DNA of 9,232 nucleotides. Source: Alphaproteobacteria bacterium. GTDB taxonomy: Bacteria > Pseudomonadota > Alphaproteobacteria > GCA-2731375. The notes under the pieces are model-generated. The model was given only the letters and a program-made list of their open reading frames with translations, did no database searches and had not been told where the DNA came from. The stretch lies in the NCBI GenBank assembly GCA_030746295.1, contig JASLMY010000200.1, positions 1 to 9,232 on the forward strand, read 5' to 3'. Both the position numbers and the translations under genes were made by a program. Of the stretch, positions 1 to 7,772 are shown one piece after another (the first letter of the stretch is position 1; each line of letters starts with the position of its first letter).

Positions 1-554
1 GTCGCGGGCGTCGGTCGGGGTGCGGTGCCGCTCGTCGCCACGGCCGAAGCGCCGGTGGCCGGGCCGGCGACGCAGCGCGCGGGCGGTGGCGGCGGCCTGG
101 TTCCCGCCGTAGCGCCGCTCGCGGTGGCATCGGCCGAAGGTGCCGTTCCTTGACGCAGCTCCAGGACCTGACGCTCGAGCTCCTTCAAGCGGACGTCGAC
201 GTCACCGACCAATTGGTCGAGCCGCTTCGCCAATTGCCGGGCGCCGTGCCCGCTCTCTTCGGATTGCCCTGTCAGGCGGCGGAGCTCCTGCTCGAGCTGC
301 ATCATGCGAAGCTCGAGGTCGGTGGCCCGCGCCGGCGTCCTCGGCGCTGCGCTCGTCGCCGAGGTCGGCGGCCGTCGACCCCGATAGAGCTGGCGCTCGA
401 GATCCACGGTGCGGCGCTCGAGCCGCTCGATCCGGTCGAGCAGGTCGCCACGGCTTTGCGCCGATACCCCAAAAATTGGTGCGAGGCCGAGTGCGACGAT
501 CGTCAGGGCCGCCGGACCGCCGGCCCATCGCGGTAGGGAAGCGATCATCCTCAT
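1..554 (-). CDS. cpoB: CpoB/YbgF, Tol-Pal-associated periplasmic coordinator (partial, 3' end beyond window)
   Basis: The minus-strand frame opens with ATG AGG ATG ATC at 554 and stays open to base 1, giving 184 codons without a stop. Residues 1-32 look like a Sec signal peptide: Arg at 2 and 9, a hydrophobic core at about 15-30, and a likely cut after VSA. Two heptad-rich coiled-coil stretches follow, at about 35-58 (LLDRIERLERR) and 77-135 (LELRMMQLEQELRRL, RLKELERQVLEL). A Pro/Ala/Thr-rich linker comes next. This matches the N-terminal trimerisation coiled coil and linker of CpoB; the C-terminal TPR repeats expected for the family would lie left of the window. CpoB binds TolA and coordinates PBP1B synthesis with outer-membrane constriction in E. 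coli. A GAGG sits 8 bases before the start. A lone Cys lies in the linker near residue 157. Position after pal supports the call. Confidence 0.85.
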   Translation of the reverse strand, partial: MRMIASLPRWAGGPAALTIVALGLAPIFGVSAQSRGDLLDRIERLERRTVDLERQLYRGRRPPTSATSAAPRTPARATDLELRMMQLEQELRRLTGQSEESGHGARQLAKRLDQLVGDVDVRLKELERQVLELRQGTAPSADATASGATAGTRPPPPPARCVAGPATGASAVATSGTAPRPTPA

Positions 555-654
555 GGCTCGGGCCTCATCCACATCCCGGTCGTCCTCGCCGTCGTTCGGC
601 GTTGGAAGATGACCGAAAAATGAGGCGAGAATGCGGCCCCTTCACCGCCCCACC

Positions 655-680
655 CGGGACCGGCGGCTTCGCCGGTCCCG
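655..680 (-). terminator. strong GC hairpin downstream of pal (possible terminator or mRNA 3'-end stabiliser)
   Basis: An 11-bp perfect inverted repeat (arm CGGGACCGGCG, loop GCTT, arm CGCCGGTCCCG) lies 28 bases past the pal stop codon. In the direction of transcription there is no immediate U-run. The first T-rich stretch (ATTTTT) comes about 35 bases later, at 616-621. It is therefore not a textbook intrinsic terminator. It could attenuate reading into cpoB, protect the pal mRNA 3' end, or act with Rho. Confidence 0.45.
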
Positions 681-707
681 ACTTCGAAGCGGCAACGACG
701 CCTGAGA

Positions 708-1241
708 TCAGTTGACGATCATGTGGTCGCGGCGATTCTGCGACCAGCAAGACTCGTTCGAGGCAGCGCAGATCGGCCGTTCCTTGCCATAGGAAATCGT
801 GCCGATCCGATCGGCGCTGACGCCGAGGGCCAACAGGTAGTTGCGCGCCGAAGTGGCTCGCCGCTCACCGAGGCCGAGGTTGTACTCGCGCGTACCGCGC
901 TCGTCGCAATGACCCTCGATGGTCACGGTCACCGACGGGTTCTGCTCCAGCCACTTCGCCCAACGCTCGATCGTCGCGCGAGATTCCGGCTTCAAATCGT
1001 ATTTGTCGAAATCGAAGTAGACCAAGCTACCGACGGTGAGGTCGAGGTCTTCCTGCGAGCCGGGCGCAGGTCCTTCCACCTTGGCAGTGGGCTGCGGTGT
1101 GACCGCGACCGTCTGCTGTGGCGCCTGTCCCTTGGTCGTTGCTTCGACCTGCTGCTCTTCCGGCGCCGTTTCACAGGCCGCCAGCAGCAAGACCGCAGCC
1201 GCGACACAGACCCCTTTGAACCCCGTGTTCCAAGACCGCAT
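708..1241 (-). CDS. pal: Pal, peptidoglycan-associated outer-membrane lipoprotein
   Basis: 177 residues. The N-terminus is a lipoprotein signal peptide with lipobox LAAC; Cys23 would become the lipidated first residue. A flexible Gln/Thr/Pro-rich tether spans about 24-62. An OmpA-like peptidoglycan-binding domain fills about 68-177, with YFDFDKYDL at 75-83 and EGHCDERGTREYN at 109-121. Asp113 and Arg128 match the OmpA-family residues that grip diaminopimelate. The protein anchors the outer membrane to peptidoglycan and binds TolB and TolA during constriction. The start is ATG with AAGGAG 8 bases upstream. The 176-base gap to tolB holds a possible promoter. Cysteines 112, 157 and 165 lie in the domain; the GHCDERG form is, from memory, common in alphaproteobacterial Pal. 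Confidence is high. Confidence 0.97.
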   Translation of the reverse strand: MRSWNTGFKGVCVAAAVLLLAACETAPEEQQVEATTKGQAPQQTVAVTPQPTAKVEGPAPGSQEDLDLTVGSLVYFDFDKYDLKPESRATIERWAKWLEQNPSVTVTIEGHCDERGTREYNLGLGERRATSARNYLLALGVSADRIGTISYGKERPICAASNESCWSQNRRDHMIVN

Positions 1242-1300
1242 CTACCCTGCTCCTTTCCGCCAGAGGGGAAATACTTCGATCGACATGACGTTGAATGAAC

Positions 1301-1329
1301 GAATTAACCGGCAGGCGCGGCAAACGCAA
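1301..1329 (-). promoter_or_regulatory. candidate sigma70-type promoter for pal
   Basis: On the minus strand, TTGCGT (1329-1324) and TAATTC (1306-1301) are separated by 17 bases and lie about 60 bases upstream of the pal ATG, in the AT-richer part of the tolB-pal gap. The match to the consensus is partial, and this is pattern reading only. It would give pal transcription independent of the upstream operon, which is known for pal in some bacteria. Confidence 0.3.
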
Positions 1330-1396
1330 CCAAGAATCCCGTTTCCCACCGAGAATTTACTGAGAGCGTGCAAGAGATCGACCCAATTCTGGGGGC

Positions 1397-1413
1397 GACG
1401 GCATACAGCCGTC
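1397..1413 (-). other. small hairpin just after the tolB stop
   Basis: GACGGC and GCCGTC form a 6-bp perfect stem around a 5-base loop, starting 4 bases past the tolB TAG. No U-tract follows in the direction of transcription. It may be a weak pause, processing or stabilising structure, but a 6-bp stem can arise by chance in GC-rich DNA. Confidence 0.25.
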
Positions 1414-1417
1414 AGCC

Positions 1418-2749
1418 CTAGTTCAAGGGAGCGAGCGGCGACCAGGCCGGATCGGAAGCATCGATCGGGGTCAGGATCTCCCGCTCGTTGTAGCCGGTCA
1501 GATCGATCGAACGCAGCCGCACCTTGCCGCCCGAGCCGTCGGCCCTCGTTGGCTCCTGGCGGAAGAAAATCAGCACCCTGCCGTTCGGCGACCAGGTCGG
1601 CCCTTCGTCCAGAAAGCTTTCGGTCAGCAGGCGCTCGCCCGAGCCGTCGGGTCGCATGACGCCGATGAAGAAGCGTCCCTTGCGGTACTTCGTAAAGGCG
1701 ATCAGGTCACCTCGCGGCGACCAGACCGGGGTCGCGTAGCGGCCTTTGCCGAAGCTGATTCGCTGCACGTTGCGGCCGTCGGCGTTCATGACATAGAGCT
1801 GCTGCGAGCCGCCCCGGTCGGAGTTGAAGACGATTCGGCTCTGGTCGGGCGAATAGCAGGGCGAGGTATCGATCGCGGAATGACGGGTCAGCTGCGTCAG
1901 CTTGCGGGTGCGCAGATCCATCGCATAGATCTCGGAATTGCCTTCCTTCGCCATGCTCATGATCACGGTGTTGCCGTCGGGCGAGAACCTCGGCGCATAG
2001 GTCATGCCCGGAAAGGAACCGAGGACCTCCTGCCGGCCGGTATCGATGTTGTAGAGATAGACCCTGGGCTTGTCGTTGTAATAGGAGAGATAGGTGATCT
2101 CCTGGCGGCTAGGCGAGAAGCGCGGCGTCAGCACCAGATAGCTGCCGTCGGTCAAGAAGCGATGGCCGGAGCCGTCCTGGTCCATGATCGCCAGCCGCTT
2201 CACGCGTCGGTCGGCGACACCGCTCTCCGAGACGTAGACCACGCGGGTATCGAAATACCCCTCCTCGCCGGTGAGCCGCTTATAGATGGCATCCGATATG
2301 ATGTGCGCGATGCGGCGCCAATTTGTCGGAGTGGTCTTGTAGACGAGGCCGGTCATCTGCTCGCCGGCGAAGACGTCCCAGAGTCGAAACTCGACCCTGA
2401 TCTGACCGTCCGCGAGGGATTCGACCCGGCCCGTGACCAGGGCCTGAGCATCGATCACGCGCCAATCGGCGAAGCGGGGCGCCTGCAGGGTCGAGGCCGC
2501 CTGCAAGAAGGCCTTGCGGTCGAGAGGCTTGAAAAGACCCGATCGCGCCAAATTGCCGATGATGACGCCGGAGATGTCGGCGCCGAGCCGCTGCATCTCG
2601 TCCGCAGCACCTTGGAAGTCGGTGACCGCGATCGGCAAGGGCTCGACGTTGCCCCTGGTTATATCGATCTCGAGGGCGGCGCGTGCCGGGCCGGCGACAA
2701 CGGTGAGCGCCAGGGCGGCAAGGACGAGCGCATAGTTCAGTGCTTGCAT
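1418..2749 (-). CDS. tolB: TolB, periplasmic beta-propeller of the Tol-Pal system
   Basis: 443 residues from the ATG at 2749, close to the usual length of about 430. Residues 1-24 form a Sec signal peptide ending GPARA, with cleavage probably after ARA. The mature start [18 protein letters not shown] is typical of TolB. An N-terminal alpha/beta domain runs to about 160. A C-terminal propeller follows with repeated PD40 motifs, such as [25 protein letters not shown] and [10 protein letters not shown]. TolB binds Pal and is displaced from it by TolA. This start was chosen because it sits directly before the signal peptide and carries a rich Shine-Dalgarno block, AAGGAGAGGAGG, at 2764-2753. The same frame is open upstream to 2995, and an ATG at 2905 overlapping the tolA stop would add 52 residues ahead of the signal peptide. 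I consider that start less likely. Stop is TAG. Confidence 0.96.
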   Translation of the reverse strand: MQALNYALVLAALALTVVAGPARAALEIDITRGNVEPLPIAVTDFQGAADEMQRLGADISGVIIGNLARSGLFKPLDRKAFLQAASTLQAPRFADWRVIDAQALVTGRVESLADGQIRVEFRLWDVFAGEQMTGLVYKTTPTNWRRIAHIISDAIYKRLTGEEGYFDTRVVYVSESGVADRRVKRLAIMDQDGSGHRFLTDGSYLVLTPRFSPSRQEITYLSYYNDKPRVYLYNIDTGRQEVLGSFPGMTYAPRFSPDGNTVIMSMAKEGNSEIYAMDLRTRKLTQLTRHSAIDTSPCYSPDQSRIVFNSDRGGSQQLYVMNADGRNVQRISFGKGRYATPVWSPRGDLIAFTKYRKGRFFIGVMRPDGSGERLLTESFLDEGPTWSPNGRVLIFFRQEPTRADGSGGKVRLRSIDLTGYNEREILTPIDASDPAWSPLAPLN

Positions 2750-2806
2750 TGGCCTCCTCTCCTTCGTGTGGACTAGAGCCTTTTCGACCTTCTTCGAATC
2801 GCCGAG

Positions 2807-2876
2807 CCACCCGCTCCCCCGTCCCAACCACCCGCAAATGGCACCCTCGAGGTGGTTGGGACGGGGGAGCGCGTGG
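2807..2876. repeat. long near-perfect palindrome in the tolA-tolB gap
   Basis: A 21-bp perfect inverted repeat pairs 2812-2832 with 2851-2871 (one arm begins GGTGGTTGGGACGG) around an 18-base spacer. After one mismatch, four more pairs extend it to 2807 and 2876. This is far beyond chance for a GC-rich gap. No U-run follows on either strand, so an intrinsic terminator is unlikely. It lies about 58 bases upstream of the tolB start. It resembles a REP-like intergenic palindrome, or a structure that tunes tolB mRNA stability or expression. I find no second copy in the window. Confidence 0.85.
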
Positions 2877-2904
2877 TCCAGCCAGTAGCGGAAGCGGATC
2901 AGCA

Positions 2905-3951
2905 TCACTGCAGCATGTCCTTGGGATTGAACCTGAGCGTCACTTCCCGCCAATGCTCGTACTTGTCGAGCGGCAGTCCCGTGAGCGGGCTGCACTGCAG
3001 CACGGCACGCCGCGCGCTCTCGGCCGCGGTACGATAGAATTCTCCCCCCGCCACCCGCATCCGGCCCCCATCGGCAATCTCCGGCTGGCTCGCCAGCGAG
3101 CCGTCGCGGTTGAGAAAGAAACGAACCGTGACGACCAGGTTCTCGGCATCGCGGGCACCGCCGGGAACGCTCCAGCAGAGCTCGATCTGCTTCTTGACGA
3201 TCAAGCGCAAGGCATCGATCTCGCGGATGGTCAATTCCCGCGACTCCGAAACGTTGGCGGCGGCGCGGCCCGATACCTCGCTCCGGGGCGGCGCAGTGGC
3301 GGTCTTGGCGGCCGCTGTCGGGGCGGGGCGGGGCTTCTCGCTCTTGTCGAGGAGCGCCGAGATCCGATCGAGCGTGCTCGTGAAGTCCTTCTTCGGCGGC
3401 TTCGGCTTGGCTTTCGGACGCGGCGACTTGACCACCTTTGCGAGCGCCTTCTTAGGTGGCTTGGGCGGCGGCGGCTTGGGCACCTTGGGCAGCGGGGGCG
3501 GCGGCGTCGCGGCGACCGGCTTCGGCACCGGCATCGGCGCGGGGGGCGGCGGCGGCAAGCGCTGCTTGGCGGGCGGCGTCGCCATCGCCAGCTTCGGCGT
3601 CGGTGGTGGTGGCGGCGGCCGCTTCTCCATCTTGGGCATGGCTGGTGCTGGCGGCGGCGGTGGCTCCGCCGTTTTCGGCTTGGGCCTGGGCGGCGGCGGC
3701 GCCTCCAGCTTCGGCGGTGCCGGCGGCGGCGTCATCGCGACCTTGGGTGGCGCCGGCACTTCCGCGTCGGGCGGCTGCAGCGGTTTCTGCTCGGCCGGCT
3801 GCGGCGTGGTCTCCTCGGCGATCGTCACCAGCTCGACCACCAGCGGCTCCTCGATGATCTCGAGCCGGTCCACGAAGCGCGGCATCCCATAGGCTACGAA
3901 CAGCACGATGCTGGCATGCAGCAAGGTCGATATGACGAGCCCGAATTTCAA
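2905..3951 (-). CDS. tolA: TolA, inner-membrane-anchored force transducer with proline-rich linker
   Basis: 348 residues. The N-terminal membrane segment (about 3-22) contains Ser8 and His12 in the S-x3-H spacing that TonB and TolA use to contact the TolQR or ExbBD stator. The middle (about 50-190) is extremely rich in Pro with Lys and Ala ([19 protein letters not shown]), unlike the Ala/Lys-rich helix of E. coli TolA. A C-terminal TonB/TolA-like domain spans about 240-348 ([36 protein letters not shown]) with two Cys, 259 and 320. The start is TTG at 3951. A stop codon lies six codons upstream in frame, no other start precedes the membrane segment, and GAGG lies 5 bases upstream, overlapping the tolR stop. 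Position between tolR and tolB fixes the identity. A TonB-like protein is the alternative reading by domain alone. Confidence 0.95.
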   Translation of the reverse strand: MKFGLVISTLLHASIVLFVAYGMPRFVDRLEIIEEPLVVELVTIAEETTPQPAEQKPLQPPDAEVPAPPKVAMTPPPAPPKLEAPPPPRPKPKTAEPPPPPAPAMPKMEKRPPPPPPTPKLAMATPPAKQRLPPPPPAPMPVPKPVAATPPPPLPKVPKPPPPKPPKKALAKVVKSPRPKAKPKPPKKDFTSTLDRISALLDKSEKPRPAPTAAAKTATAPPRSEVSGRAAANVSESRELTIREIDALRLIVKKQIELCWSVPGGARDAENLVVTVRFFLNRDGSLASQPEIADGGRMRVAGGEFYRTAAESARRAVLQCSPLTGLPLDKYEHWREVTLRFNPKDMLQ

Positions 3952-3958
3952 CGTCGCC

Positions 3959-4411
3959 TCAGTTCGCTACCTGCCCGCGCGGCCGCTCGGCGATCAAGGC
4001 CACCCGCTTGTAGCCGGCAGCGTTGATCGTGCCCATGACCCGCATCACCGCGCCGTAGTCGATGGTGCGGTCGCCGCGGACGAAGATCCGCCCCTGATCG
4101 CCGCCGCGCGCCTCGGTGACCGCGTTCAGCCGGGGCACCAGGTCCTCGAGGGTCACTTCCGCCTCTTGCAAAAAGATCTTGCCAGCGGCGTCGATGGTGA
4201 TGGTCAGCGGCTCGTCCGAGCCCTCGATCATGTTGGCCTCGGTCTTGGGCAGGTCGACAGGCACGCCAATCGTCAAGAGCGGCGCCGTTATCATGAAGAC
4301 GACTAGCAGCACCAGCATGACGTCGACGAACGGCGTGACGTTGATCTCCGCCATCGGCTCGTAGGTTTGACGCTTGGCTTTGCCGCCGCCGCCATTGATC
4401 GAGAACGCCAT
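3959..4411 (-). CDS. tolR: TolR, ExbD/TolR-family stator subunit
   Basis: 150 residues, normal for the family. A short cytoplasmic N-terminus (Gly-rich, then MAEINVTPFVDV) leads into one membrane helix at about 29-50. Asp30 in PFVDVMLVLLVVFMI corresponds to the conserved proton-path Asp (Asp23 in E. coli TolR). The rest is a periplasmic domain of about 100 residues, ending in RVALIAERP-type strands. With TolQ it uses the proton motive force to move TolA. The ATG overlaps the tolQ stop as TGATG, which implies translational coupling. tolA follows after 7 bases. Confidence 0.97.
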   Translation of the reverse strand: MAFSINGGGGKAKRQTYEPMAEINVTPFVDVMLVLLVVFMITAPLLTIGVPVDLPKTEANMIEGSDEPLTITIDAAGKIFLQEAEVTLEDLVPRLNAVTEARGGDQGRIFVRGDRTIDYGAVMRVMGTINAAGYKRVALIAERPRGQVAN

Positions 4412-5145
4412 CAGCCCTGCTTCTCCTCGAGCTGGCGCGAGAGGATGGCGTTGAACTCGCCGGCGAAGCCCTCGAGCCGGTTGGCATAACGGCTGAGGTC
4501 GCCGGCGAACTTGTTGTAGGCGATGACCGCCGGGATCGCCGCGACCAGTCCGAGCGCCGTCGCCAGCAGCGCCTCGGCGATGCCAGGCGCGACGACGGCG
4601 AGGTTGGTGTTCTTTGAAACGGCGATCGACTGGAAGCTGTTCATGATTCCCCAGACGGTGCCGAAGAGGCCGAGGAACGGCGCCGTCGAGCCGACCGTGG
4701 CGAGAAAGCCGAGATAGCGCTCCAAGCGCTCCATCTCACGGGTGAGCGTGACCTGCATCACCTGGGCGATGCGCTCGCGGATGCCGGCGCGAAGCGTGTC
4801 CTCGCGGGCCAGCCCCCTGGCGGTGGAGCGGCGCCATTCCCGCATCGCCGCGGCGAACAGAATCTCCATCGGATGCACCGGTTGGTCGCCGAGCCGGTCG
4901 TAGAGGTCCTCCAGGTTGCCGCCGGACCAGAAGGAATCCTCGAACTCGTCGGCCTGCGCCGTCAGCCGGCGCAGCCGCAGGAACTTCTCGACGATGATCG
5001 CCCAGCACCAGATCGAGGCGACAAAGAGCATGACGATGACGATCTTGACGATCAGGTCGGCCTTCAAGAAGAGCCCCCAAAGCGAGAGATCCACCTCCCC
5101 CACCGAGCCCGCCAGCGCCAGGGCATCGACCGCTTGGCTCTGCAT
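4411..5145 (-). CDS. tolQ: TolQ, MotA/TolQ/ExbB-family proton channel
   Basis: 244 residues. Three membrane helices lie at about 31-52, 146-168 and 184-207, with a large cytoplasmic loop between the first two. Signature motifs are LGLFGTVWGIM at 158-168 and VAPGIAEALLATALGL at 185-200. Thr163 and Thr196 match the channel-lining threonines of E. coli TolQ (145 and 178). It forms the stator around the TolR helices and energises TolA. The start is ATG with GAGGAAGG 7 bases upstream. Only 3 bases separate it from the ybgC stop, and its own stop overlaps the tolR start. ExbB is excluded by the tol gene context. Confidence 0.97.
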   Translation of the reverse strand: MQSQAVDALALAGSVGEVDLSLWGLFLKADLIVKIVIVMLFVASIWCWAIIVEKFLRLRRLTAQADEFEDSFWSGGNLEDLYDRLGDQPVHPMEILFAAAMREWRRSTARGLAREDTLRAGIRERIAQVMQVTLTREMERLERYLGFLATVGSTAPFLGLFGTVWGIMNSFQSIAVSKNTNLAVVAPGIAEALLATALGLVAAIPAVIAYNKFAGDLSRYANRLEGFAGEFNAILSRQLEEKQG

Positions 5146-5148
5146 GTT

Positions 5149-5622
5149 TCAACCTTCCTCAATCGTTGCAAGAAACGGCTCCAGCGCTTGGCGCACCGGG
5201 GCCGGTATCCGGGTCGCGCCGATGTCGGCGCCGACACAGGCGAGCCGCACCTCGGCCCGAACCAAATCCGTCTCGCCGCGACGCACCACCTGCTCGAGAT
5301 CGATCAGGGCGGCACCCAGGCGGCGAAGCGTGGTCCAGACTTCCAACTCGTCGTCGAGCCGGGCCGGCGCCAGGTAGTCGAGCCGACAGCGGCGAACCTG
5401 AAAGGTGATCCCCTCTTCAGCCAGCAGCGTCGCCTGATCGACGCCGGCTCGGCGCACCAGATCGCTGCGGCCACGCTCGATGAAGCGCAGATAGTTGGCG
5501 TAGTAGACGATGCCGGCGGCGTCCGTGTCCTCCCAATGGACCCGAAAGGGATAGCGATGCACTTCGCCATCCGTCGCTCCCGCCGGCTGGGGCGCTTGCT
5601 CAGCCATCGCCAGCATCCGCAT
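5149..5622 (-). CDS. ybgC: YbgC, Tol-Pal-associated acyl-CoA thioesterase (hotdog fold)
   Basis: 157 residues from the first ATG. The 4HBT/YbgC signature [17 protein letters not shown] lies at 29-45, and Asp34 is the likely catalytic acid in the D-x2-G pattern. The rest fits a single hotdog domain ([12 protein letters not shown] helix, then [20 protein letters not shown] strands). Family members hydrolyse short- or long-chain acyl-CoA, and YbgC is thought to act in phospholipid metabolism in the cytoplasm or at the membrane. The gene usually opens the tol cluster. The start is uncertain: ATGs at 5622, 5616 and 5607 are in frame and none has a good Shine-Dalgarno. The last would give 152 residues and only an 8-base overlap with ruvB. 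Function is unaffected by the choice. Confidence 0.95.
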   Translation of the reverse strand: MRMLAMAEQAPQPAGATDGEVHRYPFRVHWEDTDAAGIVYYANYLRFIERGRSDLVRRAGVDQATLLAEEGITFQVRRCRLDYLAPARLDDELEVWTTLRRLGAALIDLEQVVRRGETDLVRAEVRLACVGADIGATRIPAPVRQALEPFLATIEEG

Positions 5623-6658
5623 CCGCCAGAAGGTCCATCTGCGCCATCAGTGGCCTGGGCGTCGGCAGGCCCAAATGCTCGAATGCAGCGCGGGTCAGGA
5701 GCCGCCCCCGGGGCGTGCGCTGCAGCAGGCCCTGCTGCACGAGATAGGGCTCGATGATCTCCTCGATGGCATCGCGCGGCTCCGAGAGAGAGGCAGCAAT
5801 GGTCTCGACGCCGACCGGGCCACCGCCGAAGTTGCCGGCGATCGTCGAGAGATAGCGCCGGTCCATGGCGTCGAGGCCCCGGTGGTCGACCTCGAGCCGG
5901 TTCAAGGCGGCGTCGGCCTTGACGGCGTCGATCACGTCGGCACCGGCGACGGCGGCGAAATCGCGAACCCGGCGCAAGAGCCTGACCGAGACCCTGGGCG
6001 TGCCGCGCGAGCGCTTGGCAATCTCGCTGGCGCCGTCGGCCGTCAGCTCGACGTCGAGCAGCCGGCTGCCGCGGCTGACGATCTGCTCCAGCTCCTCGAC
6101 GGCGTAGAAGTTGAGGCGGATCGGAATGCCGAAGCGCTCGCGAAGCGGCGTCGTGATCAGCCCCGACCGGGTCGTAGCCCCGACCAGGGTAAAGGGCGGC
6201 AGATCGATCCGCACGCTGCGCGCCGCCGGCCCCTCGCCGATCATCAGATCGAGCTGGAAATCCTCCATGGCCGGGTAGAGGATCTCCTCCACGGCCGGAT
6301 TGAGGCGGTGGATCTCGTCGATGAAGAGGACGTCGCGCTCCTGCAGATGGGTCAGGATGGCGGCCAGATCGCCGGCCTTGGCGATCACCGGCCCCGAGGT
6401 GGCGCGAAAATTCACGCCGAGCTCGCGGGCCACGATCTGCGCCAGTGTGGTCTTGCCGAGGCCCGGCGGGCCGAAGAAGAGGACGTGGTCCAGCGCTTCG
6501 CCCCGGGCCATGGCGGCATCGATATAGACACGCATGTTCTGCCGCTCGCTCTCCTGGCCGATGAAGTCGACCAGCCGTTGCGGCCGGAGCGCGCCCTCGC
6601 TGCCGTCGAGCTGGCCGCCGGCGGAATCCACCAGTCGGGCATCGGCGCCATCGCTCAT
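5600..6658 (-). CDS. ruvB: RuvB, Holliday-junction branch-migration ATPase
   Basis: 352 residues, typical length. After a variable N-terminus, the AAA+ core begins [13 protein letters not shown]. Walker A is GPPGLGKT at 63-70, Walker B is LFIDEIH at 111-117, sensor 1 is GATTR at 160-164, the arginine-finger segment is PLRERFG at 171-177, and sensor 2 is GTPR at 219-222. A C-terminal winged-helix DNA-binding domain lies at about 265-335 ([33 protein letters not shown]). Hexamers of RuvB pull duplex DNA through the RuvA-bound junction. The ATG overlaps the ruvA stop (ATGA), so the two are coupled. The end overlaps the start of ybgC by 8-23 bases. Confidence 0.98.
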   Translation of the reverse strand: MSDGADARLVDSAGGQLDGSEGALRPQRLVDFIGQESERQNMRVYIDAAMARGEALDHVLFFGPPGLGKTTLAQIVARELGVNFRATSGPVIAKAGDLAAILTHLQERDVLFIDEIHRLNPAVEEILYPAMEDFQLDLMIGEGPAARSVRIDLPPFTLVGATTRSGLITTPLRERFGIPIRLNFYAVEELEQIVSRGSRLLDVELTADGASEIAKRSRGTPRVSVRLLRRVRDFAAVAGADVIDAVKADAALNRLEVDHRGLDAMDRRYLSTIAGNFGGGPVGVETIAASLSEPRDAIEEIIEPYLVQQGLLQRTPRGRLLTRAAFEHLGLPTPRPLMAQMDLLADADAGDG

Positions 6659-7260
6659 CCCGCCAGCTCCCTGAGGCTGCTTCGGATCAGATCCTCGAGA
6701 TCGCTTTCGGTCCCCAGATCACGCATCGCCGTGCGGACCGCGGTGGCGGCATCGATCGGCCGATAGCCGAGGTTGACGAGGGCCGAGACGGCGTCGTTCT
6801 CGGGCCCGGCCGGCGCTGCCGCCTGGCCATGGGCGGCGGCGACCGGCGCAAGCGCAATGTCGGCGACCTTGTCTTTCAGCTCTTGGGCGATGCGGCCGGC
6901 CAGCTTGGCGCCGACGCCGGGTGCGCGGGTCAGCATCGTCCGCTCGCCCATCGCCACCGCCTGCACCAGGTCCGACGGCCCGAGCACCGACAGGAGGCCG
7001 AGCGCGACCCGGGCGCCGACCCCCTGCACGCCCTGCAGCAGCTTGAACCAATCTCGCTCCGCCGGCTCCAGGAAGCCGAAGAGGTGGATATGGTCCTCGC
7101 GGACATGGGTCTCGATGTGGAACGCCACCGCCTCGCCGACCGCCGGCAGCGAGGCCAGCGTGCGGCCGGAGCAGAAGACCAGATAACCGACGCCGCCCAC
7201 ATCGACGACCACGTGATCGGCGCCGATTGCGTCGAGCAAGCCCTTGAGCCGGGCGATCAC
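6655..7260 (-). CDS. ruvA: RuvA, Holliday-junction-binding subunit
   Basis: 201 residues. An OB-fold domain (1-63) begins MIARLKGLL. The acidic pin residues Glu55-Asp56 ([12 protein letters not shown]) match those in E. coli RuvA that separate strands at the crossover. Two helix-hairpin-helix motifs follow, [17 protein letters not shown] at 75-91 and [18 protein letters not shown] at 111-128. An Ala/Pro linker leads to the RuvB-binding domain III at about 155-201 ([14 protein letters not shown]). Tetramers hold the junction in a square-planar form. The start codon is GTG, overlapping the ruvC stop as GTGA, and the stop overlaps the ruvB start. Confidence 0.97.
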   Translation of the reverse strand: MIARLKGLLDAIGADHVVVDVGGVGYLVFCSGRTLASLPAVGEAVAFHIETHVREDHIHLFGFLEPAERDWFKLLQGVQGVGARVALGLLSVLGPSDLVQAVAMGERTMLTRAPGVGAKLAGRIAQELKDKVADIALAPVAAAHGQAAAPAGPENDAVSALVNLGYRPIDAATAVRTAMRDLGTESDLEDLIRSSLRELAG

Positions 7261-7772
7261 GGCCCCGCCTCCTGCAGCCGCAAGGCCTCGGCGATGCGGC
7301 CCAGACTCTGGCGATGATGGGCGTGACAGATCGCCGTCGCCAAGGCATCGGCGGCGTCGGGGCCCAGCTTCCCCGCCCCCGGCAGCAGCGTCGCCACCAT
7401 CATCGCCACCTGCCGCTTCTCGGCATGGCCGGTGCCGACGATCGATTTCTTGATCAGGTTGGGCGGGTATTCGGCGATGACCAGCTCCGAGGTCGTGGCG
7501 GCCAGCAGGACGACGCCGCGGGCCTGTCCCAGTTTCAGGGTCGAGCTCGGGTTCTTGTTGACGAAGGTCTCCTCGACCGCGGCCTCGTCGGGCCCGTAGC
7601 TGTCGATGATCGCCTGCAGGCCGTCATAGAGTTGGCGCAGGCGCCAAGCTAGCGGCGCCTCGCCGTCGGAAGAGACCTTGCCGTGGGCGACGTGCTGGAG
7701 CCGGTTGCCCTCGACCGCGATGACGCCCCAGCCGGTGTGCCGCAGCCCGGGGTCTAGACCGATGATCCGCAT
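7257..7772 (-). CDS. ruvC: RuvC, Holliday-junction resolvase
   Basis: 171 residues from the ATG at 7772, the expected family length. The RNase H-like fold carries all four acidic catalytic residues: Asp7 in IIGLDPG, Glu67 in AVEETFVNKN, and Asp139 and Asp142 in GPDAADALATAICHAHH. As a dimer it makes paired nicks in junctions processed by RuvAB. The frame is open further upstream to 7853, but those 27 residues are Arg/Ser-rich and overlap yebC, so I reject them. The start lies 10 bases after the yebC stop, without a clear Shine-Dalgarno. Its stop overlaps the GTG of ruvA. Confidence 0.97.
   Translation of the reverse strand: MRIIGLDPGLRHTGWGVIAVEGNRLQHVAHGKVSSDGEAPLAWRLRQLYDGLQAIIDSYGPDEAAVEETFVNKNPSSTLKLGQARGVVLLAATTSELVIAEYPPNLIKKSIVGTGHAEKRQVAMMVATLLPGAGKLGPDAADALATAICHAHHRQSLGRIAEALRLQEAGP

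Noticed and set aside
140..715. Plus-strand frames of 191 and 128 codons and a minus-strand 108-codon frame over the left end
   Set aside because: They are shadows of the cpoB coding frame, which has a signal peptide and coiled coil and runs off the window edge.
3440..3800. Tandem ggcggcggc-type repeats that could be mistaken for a DNA repeat array
   Set aside because: They are codon-level low complexity from the polyproline segment of TolA. Spacing is irregular, so this is neither CRISPR nor a satellite.
2740..4026. A 428-codon plus-strand frame and a 260-codon Gly/Ser-rich plus-strand frame (3110-3892)
   Set aside because: Both are antisense to tolA and the tolA-tolB gap. Their Gly, Arg and Leu runs are mirror images of the polyproline codons of tolA, and they have no ribosome site or recognisable domain.
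5675..6766. A 363-codon plus-strand frame opposite ruvB
   Set aside because: The composition is that of an antisense shadow in high-GC DNA, and ruvB on the other strand has complete AAA+ motifs.
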